Source: Bacteroidales bacterium
Lineage (GTDB): Bacteria > Bacteroidota > Bacteroidia > Bacteroidales > UBA932
NCBI GenBank assembly: GCA_017555925.1
Contig: JAFZFL010000212.1
Span: 1-16,113 of the forward strand
Reading direction: 5' to 3'
Length of the DNA: 16,113 nt
Shown: piece after piece, positions 6,555 to 13,416 of the stretch
Layout: every line of letters begins with the position of its first letter
Numbering within the stretch: position 1 is the stretch's first letter
Made by a program: the position numbers and the translations under genes
The notes under the pieces: model-generated
The model's database searches: none
The model's input: only the letters and a program-made list of their open reading frames with translations
What the model was told of the DNA's origin: nothing

Positions 6555-8751
6555 ATCTCATATATGTTTCCAATCTGTTAATTGTCTTGTTAAGCTCATC
6601 TTTGAATGCCTCCGAAAGCTCCTCGTTGCTTGACAATACTGCTTTACAAGCATCTACAATCTCTGCTTTTCTCTCAGTATGGACATACCAACCCAAAGCC
6701 TCAGTAACACCAATTCTCATTTCCTCAGGCTCGTTGGAATCTTTAACGATAAGAACAAGGTCGTGGATCAACTGGTTGTAAGGATTATTCTTGATTGAAG
6801 TGATGTAAGCCATTCTCTTTCTTGGAGAAGCACTTTTGTCAATCAAAGCACCCCAAACGAAGTCACGCATACTTTCACCGCTGTTCAAACCTTTCTCAAT
6901 TGCCTTGAAGAACTCCTCACCGTTGTAAACTTTATCTGCCTCAATTCTATTTTTGAAAGCCTCCTTAAGAATACCAACGTTCAACATACCACCTGTACGG
7001 ATAGCGTTGAACTCTATTCTCTCAGATAGGAAATCATCCATATACAAATCTACGATATAAGGAATAAAGTCGTTTCTTCCTACATTACCCATATAGTAAA
7101 CAGCCTTTCTTCTGATGAACTCATATGGATCCTTAACTGCCAACTTCAAAATATCCGAATAGATTGCAGGATAGTACGCTGCAAGGTGAAGACATTGTAG
7201 ACGCAACATATAAGAATCGCTGTTCTTGTATGTATCCATCAACAACTCTGGCATTTGCTCATAGTTCATATCAAACAGTTTGTATAGGGCAAGACCTTTC
7301 AAATCTGCAGGAAGGTTATGGGACATAACTGCCATCCAGTACTCTACATCCTTCAAGTTAATCTTGATCTCAGGCAATCTGTAAGATTTTGCAAATCTGT
7401 AAGTAGGGTCACCAATGATGTGAGACTCAAGGATATTGATATATTTTGTCCATTGGCCCAATCTGAAACCGCAAGATAGAAGACCCATCAAATCAGATGA
7501 AGATTTGTCTTGCAATACATTTACAGAGTTAGCAAAACAAGCAACAGTTTTACCGTCTGCAAAAATATACTCGCTTGCAACACAACTTGGCTCTCTGAAA
7601 TCGCCATTATAGCAAGCGTCAAAGATTACAAATCTTGCATTAGGTTTTATTTGAGGAATATCCTCAAGAATGATACCTTGCAACAAGTCATTGATTGAGT
7701 CTTGTGCAATAACCTCAGGATCAAATGCGCCTGCAAACCACACTGAGTCAATAAGGTTATATCTCTCTGCCATTTTTTTCTGATACTCCGCAGGGTCATT
7801 ACCCATTTGTTTCTCACGTCTGCTCATATTTCTCAAATAAAGCTTGCCTGCCTCAAAATTCTCATCATCACTCAATGCATCAGGATTACCGGTCAAATAC
7901 TGACGGTGAGGAAGGCCATGCTCGTGGAACAGCATAACGTCAACATCGGGACGTTGAAGTTCTTGAGTCATAACTCTCTTCATAGATGGATACATATAGA
8001 ACATATAGAATTTTGCTCCGTCTGCCTTATTAAATGCAGCAGGCATTTGCTCTCTAAGTGTAATGCACTCATCTTTCCAAGCCTCAAGGCTGTTTGAGAA
8101 TGAGCCGTGACCTGTGTATGACACTACTTTGTCAAGCATATTAGGCTGTTGGCGCTCAGCTACAACTTTGTTCAAATATTTTGAAATCTGCTCATAACCC
8201 TCATTACCCTCTTTTGTAGGTTTGATACGTCCGGTGTAGATCTCGCAATTGATTCTCTGTGCGCTCTCGCCTGCCAAATTGTAGTAGAACAAGTTTGTCT
8301 CAACGCTGTCTCTCTTTATGAAATTGAATTTAAGGTCAAAATCATCATAGAAACGGTCTGAAGGGACAGAAGTCTCACGCATATCATATCTCTCATTCAT
8401 TTTGAATGCAGAAGTCATATGTTGTGCTTTACGGATCATTGGAATTGGAATGTTACCAATGAAAACAGCACCCTCCATTGCCTGCTCCTTGTAATATTTC
8501 TCAAGGAAATATTTTACGTGTTCAGGGCTTTCCCATTCTGCTACAAGAAGGTAAGTTGCCAAACCCTCTTTCTCCAACAGGTTTTTGTAAGCCATAACGG
8601 CATCTTTACAAGCCTCATAACTCTTGTCATCAATAAAGATGGCAAAAGAAGAAGCCACTCTGCTTTGTGGGCCTATAATGTCTTGTTGGGCAAAAACGCT
8701 ACCCACATAAAGGACAAGAGCCACCAAAGAAAAAATCAATCTTTTTCCCAT
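6553..8751 (-). CDS. Gene D: exported gingipain-like (clan CD) cysteine peptidase with HEAT-like C-terminal region
   Basis: A 732-residue protein with a signal peptide (MGKRLIFSLVALVLYVGSVFAQ, cleavage near residue 21-22). The peptidase landmarks are FIGNIPIPM (97-105), VPSDRFYDDFDL (129-140), YTGHGS (212-217), the inferred catalytic His278 in HEHGLPHRQY, the inferred nucleophile Cys380 in FDACYNGDF, NSVNVLQDK (408-416) and IIGDPTYRFA (445-454). The Cys motif is the closest of the five to the ACVNGDF of RgpB gingipain as I remember it. The helical repeats (about 468-715) include the HEAT-like segment PYEFIRRKAVYYMGNVGRND, ending in KDELNKTINRLETYMR. It follows a terminator and a promoter-like site in the 177-base gap after gene C, so it probably starts a D-E transcript. 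No T9SS-type C-terminal domain is visible. Confidence 0.76.
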   Translation of the reverse strand: MGKRLIFSLVALVLYVGSVFAQQDIIGPQSRVASSFAIFIDDKSYEACKDAVMAYKNLLEKEGLATYLLVAEWESPEHVKYFLEKYYKEQAMEGAVFIGNIPIPMIRKAQHMTSAFKMNERYDMRETSVPSDRFYDDFDLKFNFIKRDSVETNLFYYNLAGESAQRINCEIYTGRIKPTKEGNEGYEQISKYLNKVVAERQQPNMLDKVVSYTGHGSFSNSLEAWKDECITLREQMPAAFNKADGAKFYMFYMYPSMKRVMTQELQRPDVDVMLFHEHGLPHRQYLTGNPDALSDDENFEAGKLYLRNMSRREKQMGNDPAEYQKKMAERYNLIDSVWFAGAFDPEVIAQDSINDLLQGIILEDIPQIKPNARFVIFDACYNGDFREPSCVASEYIFADGKTVACFANSVNVLQDKSSSDLMGLLSCGFRLGQWTKYINILESHIIGDPTYRFAKSYRLPEIKINLKDVEYWMAVMSHNLPADLKGLALYKLFDMNYEQMPELLMDTYKNSDSYMLRLQCLHLAAYYPAIYSDILKLAVKDPYEFIRRKAVYYMGNVGRNDFIPYIVDLYMDDFLSERIEFNAIRTGGMLNVGILKEAFKNRIEADKVYNGEEFFKAIEKGLNSGESMRDFVWGALIDKSASPRKRMAYITSIKNNPYNQLIHDLVLIVKDSNEPEEMRIGVTEALGWYVHTERKAEIVDACKAVLSSNEELSEAFKDELNKTINRLETYMR

Positions 8752-8821
8752 ACTTAAAGTGTTTCAGTTTTTAAATTTATAATAATTGAATTTTAATTCT
8801 TTCCCAATTATAAAAAAGTTA

Positions 8822-8830
8822 GCAAATGTA
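8822..8830 (-). promoter_or_regulatory. -7 element of a probable promoter for genes D-E
   Basis: TACATTTGC (minus strand, 8830-8822) matches TAnnTTTGY exactly and lies just after the gene C terminator. No TTTG is seen at 19-21 bases upstream, where the terminator stem lies. The predicted leader before the gene D ATG at 8751 is about 60-65 bases and very AT-rich. Confidence 0.5.
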
Positions 8831-8833
8831 ATG

Positions 8834-8874
8834 AAAAAAATCAATCCGACTATCATTTCATAATCGGATTGATT
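8834..8874 (-). terminator. Intrinsic terminator after gene C
   Basis: On the minus strand AATCAATCCGA (8874-8864) pairs perfectly with TCGGATTGATT (8849-8839) across a 14-base loop, and the stem runs straight into a T tract (8840-8834). It lies about 55 bases after the gene C stop, which marks the end of an A-B-C transcript and separates it from D-E. Confidence 0.78.
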
Positions 8875-8928
8875 AAAAATATTAAAATTGTTAAAATCTC
8901 AAGGATTGTTATTAACATTTAAATAATG

Positions 8929-11085
8929 TTATTTCAATCTGTTTACTGTTTTAACAAGTTCGTTCTTAACCTGAGCATCCTCAACAACCTCTACAAGAGC
9001 ATTGCATTTCTCTATTATCTGAGGTTTCAAATAAGAGTATTTGTACCATCCCAAAGCCTCTGCAGCCATCAACTTGTACTTGACATCGGAGTCATTCTCA
9101 ATTGTGTAGTAGAAGTTCTCAACCGCAAATGGATTACATCCGTTTCTTTCGCCTGTAATAGCATAACGTTTGTCTGTTTTGTCGGCATTTGCATCCTTCA
9201 AAAGAGCATACTCATCCAATTTACCCTGGAATACATCTTTAATTCTCTTAACCAAAGCGTCATACTCCTTCTCATCAATCCAACGGCTATATTTCTCTTT
9301 AAGACCCTCCATCTCTTTAACCACAAGTTCAGAATCAAAACCATCCAATGCACCGGATGCCTGGAAGTAAACACGTGCGCTTGTAGCAGGATTCATAAAT
9401 GCCTCAACCACATCAGGAATAAGTTCAGGACTTGCATTCTTTCCTGCTGTTATCATTGCCATTCTTTGAGTAATCTCATAATTGTCTGCCAATGCAATCT
9501 TTATTGCCTCAACAAGATTCTCATCTGCAATCTGTTTGTTGGTCATGAATGCCTCAAGTCTCACATGGCTGTAAGGGCTTGTTTTTGCAATCTCAAGCAA
9601 CTCAGAAGAGCTGATGGCATTGTTTTTATACAACATCTTTATTGCCAAAGCTTTAGCCTCAGAAGCAACATCTGCTTTAAGCACTTTTCTCCAGTATGAA
9701 ACATTATTTTTCTCTGTTACAATAGCTCTTGCAAGGTCAAAACCACCCAAAAGCTCTTTTTGCGGAGCAAATGCAAATGTAGGGTCTCCAATCAAATGGG
9801 CCTCAATTGTAAGCTGGCCCTTTGCCCAGTCACCTACAGATACACCAAGGTTAAGCAATCCCATAAGTTCATTTGTCCAAGTATCCTGCAATGTGTTTAC
9901 AGTGTTACCCTTTGTAACAATTGTTGAACCAGGATTAAAGATATAACGCGCTGCAATATAATCATCTACAAGGAAACATCCATTGTAGCAAGCATCAAAT
10001 ATTACAACTTTGGCACCACTTACATAACCGTCAAGATCATAAACAGTAAGATCCTTCTGTGCAGCAAACAAGCTGTCTGCCAACACAACATCTTTATCAT
10101 TCACGTTTGCGAACCAACTTGTAGGAACATTTATGCTTTTTGCAATCTGATTTATCTTCTCACCCTGTTTTTTTGCCTTTCTTATTCTTGTTCTGTAAGC
10201 ATTCTTTGCAAGCTCAAGCCACTGCTCTGCATTACCTACAATAGGAGCACCATTAAAATACTGTGTATCTTCAGAACCGTGGTGGTGAAGAATTGCAAGA
10301 TCCATAGTCTCATCCTGCATAGCAGTAGTGATACGGTCTCTAACGTATGTATCATAAGTAAAGTTGATGAAGTTCAACTTTGTGCCATAATTGGCAAGGA
10401 ACGGGAACTGCTCTCTCAATGCAGAAGCCTCGTCAATTCTTGCATTCATTGCATCTGAATTGTAACCGTGACCTGCAAAATGAAGGATATTATCCATTCT
10501 CTCCGGATTCTTGTGAGCCTCAACAGCCTTCAAAAGATAGGCCTCAATCAACTGATGCGCATTACCATCCTTGTTAGGGGCTTTAATTCTGGCAGAATAG
10601 ATATCACAATTTATCTCCTGTGCAGAATCTGCTCTCAAACTGTAATAGTGTGCAAGAGGATTTGTTGAATCTTGCTTGATATAATCGAATTTAAGATCAA
10701 AATCATCATAGAAGCGGTCAGACGGAATAGATGAATCCAACCAGTTTCTCTCCTGGAACATTTTGAATGCAGTTGCAAAATGCTGTGCATCACGCAACAT
10801 AGGAATAGGAATCTCACCTACAAACACTGCACCCTCAAGTGCTTCGTTATTGTACAATTTTACAAGCTCTGCTTTGATTGAATCCGGATGACTCCATTTG
10901 TCTACCACAAGAACACCGGTTCTACCCTCATTGGTTACAGCCTTAACATAGGCATCAACCGCAGCAGGAATGGCAGCGTATGTCTGCTCATCAACAACAA
11001 CTGCTACTGTTGTCTTCTTAGTGCCGCACGCACACATCATAAGTGCCAGCGCCGCAACACATAAAATTGAAAAAATTCTTTTCAT
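8929..11085 (-). CDS. Gene C: lipoprotein gingipain-like (clan CD) cysteine peptidase with HEAT-like C-terminal region
   Basis: A 718-residue predicted lipoprotein: MKRIFSILCVAALALMMCAC, with lipidated Cys20 followed by Gly-Thr-Lys-Lys. No acidic surface-export signal follows the Cys, so a periplasm-facing membrane anchor is likelier than surface display. The peptidase domain (about 25-440) has FVGEIPIPM (88-96), IPSDRFYDDFDL (120-131), FAGHGYNS (203-210), the inferred catalytic His269 in LHHHGSEDTQY, the inferred nucleophile Cys366 in FDACYNGCF, NTVNTLQDTW (394-403) and LIGDPTFAFA (431-440). HEAT-like helices (about 460-700) include SHVRLEAFMTNKQIADENL, and a TGERNGC motif (644-650) is shared with A. 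The tail is VKNELVKTVNRLK. It starts 59 bases after gene B, with a hairpin but no promoter evident between them. Catalytic activity is inferred from the intact His-Cys pair. Confidence 0.77.
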   Translation of the reverse strand: MKRIFSILCVAALALMMCACGTKKTTVAVVVDEQTYAAIPAAVDAYVKAVTNEGRTGVLVVDKWSHPDSIKAELVKLYNNEALEGAVFVGEIPIPMLRDAQHFATAFKMFQERNWLDSSIPSDRFYDDFDLKFDYIKQDSTNPLAHYYSLRADSAQEINCDIYSARIKAPNKDGNAHQLIEAYLLKAVEAHKNPERMDNILHFAGHGYNSDAMNARIDEASALREQFPFLANYGTKLNFINFTYDTYVRDRITTAMQDETMDLAILHHHGSEDTQYFNGAPIVGNAEQWLELAKNAYRTRIRKAKKQGEKINQIAKSINVPTSWFANVNDKDVVLADSLFAAQKDLTVYDLDGYVSGAKVVIFDACYNGCFLVDDYIAARYIFNPGSTIVTKGNTVNTLQDTWTNELMGLLNLGVSVGDWAKGQLTIEAHLIGDPTFAFAPQKELLGGFDLARAIVTEKNNVSYWRKVLKADVASEAKALAIKMLYKNNAISSSELLEIAKTSPYSHVRLEAFMTNKQIADENLVEAIKIALADNYEITQRMAMITAGKNASPELIPDVVEAFMNPATSARVYFQASGALDGFDSELVVKEMEGLKEKYSRWIDEKEYDALVKRIKDVFQGKLDEYALLKDANADKTDKRYAITGERNGCNPFAVENFYYTIENDSDVKYKLMAAEALGWYKYSYLKPQIIEKCNALVEVVEDAQVKNELVKTVNRLK

Positions 11086-11121
11086 ATTATTCTTTAATGT
11101 TAGTATTTGTCTTCTATTTCA

Positions 11122-11139
11122 CCTCAGATATTTCTGAGG
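11122..11139 (-). other. Perfect hairpin in the B-C spacer
   Basis: CCTCAGA (11122-11128) and TCTGAGG (11133-11139) form a perfect seven-base-pair stem with a four-base loop, directly after the gene B stop. On the minus strand it is followed by TGAAATAG, not a T run, so it is not a typical intrinsic terminator. An mRNA processing or stability element, or a weak attenuator, is possible. Confidence 0.5.
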
Positions 11140-11144
11140 ACTCA

Positions 11145-13391
11145 TTAGCTTCTCTTTACCTCCAAACGGTTGATTGTCTTCAACAATTCATTCTTCACAG
11201 CACCCTCTGGAGCGTTATTATACAATTCCTTTACCTTATCAAGTATTTCAGGTTTCTTGTATGAATATACATACCAGCCAAGAATCTCGGCAGCAAGCAC
11301 CTGCATTCTCTCTTCACCATTCTCTATCATATGATAAAGAACATCAAGCGCATCAAGACTGCATTTGTTGCGCTCTATCTCAATATAGAAGATTGTCTTG
11401 CCTGGAGAATACTCGCCAGAGAGCATTGCTTTATATCTCTTCTGTTTACTGTTTGCATCATATTGGATATCATCACATACCTCGGCAAACATCTTATCTG
11501 TAAACCACTCAGGATAGTTTGCCCTTATAGAATCAATTGCCTCCACCATCTCTTTGGCATCAAACTCCGGCAATGCAAAACCGGCCTGGAAATCCTCCCT
11601 TTTGCTTGCGGTAGGATCTGCCAAGGTCTCAACAATATATGGTATAAGTTCAGGACTTGCATTCTTTGGCGCATAGCCCAAAGCAATTCTTCTTGTTATC
11701 TCATAACTGTCATCCAATGCAATCTTAAGAGCCTCTGTAAAATTCTCATCTGCAATTGCCTTATTGGTTACAAAAGCCTCCATTCTTACATTAGGTTATG
11801 GATTTGATTTTGCAATCTCAAGCAGCTCATCAGATGTTATAGCATTGTTCTTGTAAAGCATCTTTACAGCCAATACCCTCAACTCCGGAGCAATATCTTT
11901 TGACTTGTTCTCAAGAATTCTTCTCCAATATCCAACATTATTCTTCTTGAATACAATATCTCTTGCAATATTGTAACCGCCAAGAACCTCCTTCTGTGGA
12001 GCAAAAGCAAAAGTAGGGTCACCAAACAAATGCTGCTCAATTGAGAGCTGCCCCTTATACACATCACCCGCACAAACACCAAGATTCAAAAGGCCGCTCA
12101 ACTCAACTGTCCATATATCTTGAAGGGTATTTACGGAGTTGGCTCTTACAACCATTGTAGAGCCTTCGTTAAAGAGGTATCTTGCTGCAATATAATCATC
12201 GTAGATAAATGCACCATTGTAGCAGGCATCAAGCACAAGCACTCTTGCACCGCTCTTATATCCATGCAAATCCTCAAGAAAAATATTCATATTTGCCTCA
12301 AATGTGCTGTCTTCTGCCATAAGTTTGGCATCATTCCAACCAGACATCCAAGAAGCGGGAACATCGTACCTCTTTGCATATTTTGCTATTACAGAAGAGG
12401 CTGCTTCACCATCCTCGACATCGCCACGCACCTTTTTTCTCAAATAGTTTTTGCTCAAGTTCTTCCAAGCCTCTATAGTATTGGATTTTGGAGTTCCCTG
12501 CAATAACTGCTCATAGTACAGGCCATGGTGGTGAAGTATGGCAAAATCAATTTCATCATCAGCCACAGCACTCATTATACGCTGTTTTACCTGATAATCT
12601 CTGTTGAAATCTATATACATCAATCTTGAACCATGCTCATTAAGGAAAGGGAACTGCTCCTTAAATCCTATAGCCTCATCAATTCTTGCCTGCAATGATT
12701 CGGAATTGTAGCCATGCGCTCCAAAATGGAGAACCTTATCCATTCTTTCCGGGTTCTCATGAGCCTTAACCGCCTTAAGAAGATATGCCTCTACTGCCTT
12801 ATGCATGGCGCATAGGGAATCTCCTCCACATGAAGCGTCATTACCAAAGCCGCAGCCCTCAAACGGAGCCTTTATTCTGGCAGAGTAGATGTCACTGTTT
12901 ATCTCTTGCGGAGAGTCTGCCCTCAATGAATAATAATGGGCTATGCTCTTTACAGAGTCCTGTTTCAAATAATCAAATGTAAGGTCAAAATCATCATAGA
13001 ACCTGTCGGTAGGTATAGATGACTCCAACCACGGATTGCCATCCTGCTCCATCTTGAAAGCTGTTGCAAAATGTTGCGCATCGCGAACCATTGCTACAGG
13101 AATATTTCCCACAAACACAGCACCCTCAAGAGCCTCATTGCAATACATTTTATACAACTCCGCTCTTATTGAATCGGGGTGGTGCCACTTATCCACTACA
13201 AGTACACCTTTTCTGTCGGGAAGCGAAATGGCAGCAACATATTTCTCTACAGCCTCCCCAATTTTACTGTATGTAACCTCATCAACCACAACTGCCACTG
13301 TAGAGCTTTTTACCCCACAACCGCAGAGCTGCACAATAAAAACAGCGGCAACAACAAGCGATGAAATTCCTCTAAAAAATCTCTTTGTCAT
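11145..13391 (-). pseudogene. Gene B: lipoprotein gingipain-like peptidase, interrupted by an in-frame TAA at codon 532
   Basis: A 748-codon reading frame in one phase from 13391 to 11145, broken once by TAA at 11798-11796. The 531-residue front part is intact: lipoprotein signal MTKRFFRGISSLVVAAVFIVQLCGC (lipidated Cys25); IPTDRFYDDFDL (126-137); FGAHGYNS (223-230); the inferred catalytic His289 in LHHHGLYYEQ; the inferred nucleophile Cys390 in LDACYNGAF; NSVNTLQDIW (418-427); LFGDPTFAFA (455-464). Residues 178-197 hold an insertion with C180, C188 and C194 that siblings lack. After the stop the frame continues as PNVRMEAFVTNK, matching YNVRMEAFATNR in gene A, so this is a nonsense change and not a frameshift. 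The downstream 212 residues (from ATG 11783) keep the HEAT-like region and the KNELLKTINRLEVKRS tail. The product may be a peptidase without the repeats, or two polypeptides if translation restarts. Sequencing error is possible. Confidence 0.8.
11796..11798 (-). other. In-frame TAA stop inside gene B
   Basis: The codons read ...GCA AAA TCA AAT CCA TAA CCT AAT GTA AGA ATG, where gene A has GCA AAG ACA AGC CCA TAT TAC AAT GTG AGG ATG and gene C has CCT TAC AGC CAT GTG AGA. One substitution (TAC or TAT to TAA) explains it. An in-frame ATG follows 12 bases after the stop. Confidence 0.9.
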
Positions 13392-13400
13392 ACTCTTTAT

Positions 13401-13416
13401 ATTTATCCCGATAAAT
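13401..13416 (-). other. Palindrome in the A-B junction
   Basis: ATTTAT (13401-13406), loop CCCG, ATAAAT (13411-13416) makes a six-base-pair AT stem touching the gene A stop codon and lying within the 24-base spacer before gene B. It is weak as a terminator. It could affect coupling between A and B or bind a protein, and it may be chance in AT-rich DNA. Confidence 0.3.

Noticed and set aside
8926..9699. Plus-strand open frame of 257 codons opposite gene C
   Set aside because: Antisense to a well-supported paralog, Cys/Leu/Asn-rich shadow composition, no ribosome site or promoter seen.
11145..13391. Treating gene B as two separate genes or as a frameshift
   Set aside because: Both halves are in the same phase and sibling homology crosses the stop without a gap, so one gene with a nonsense codon is the simpler reading.
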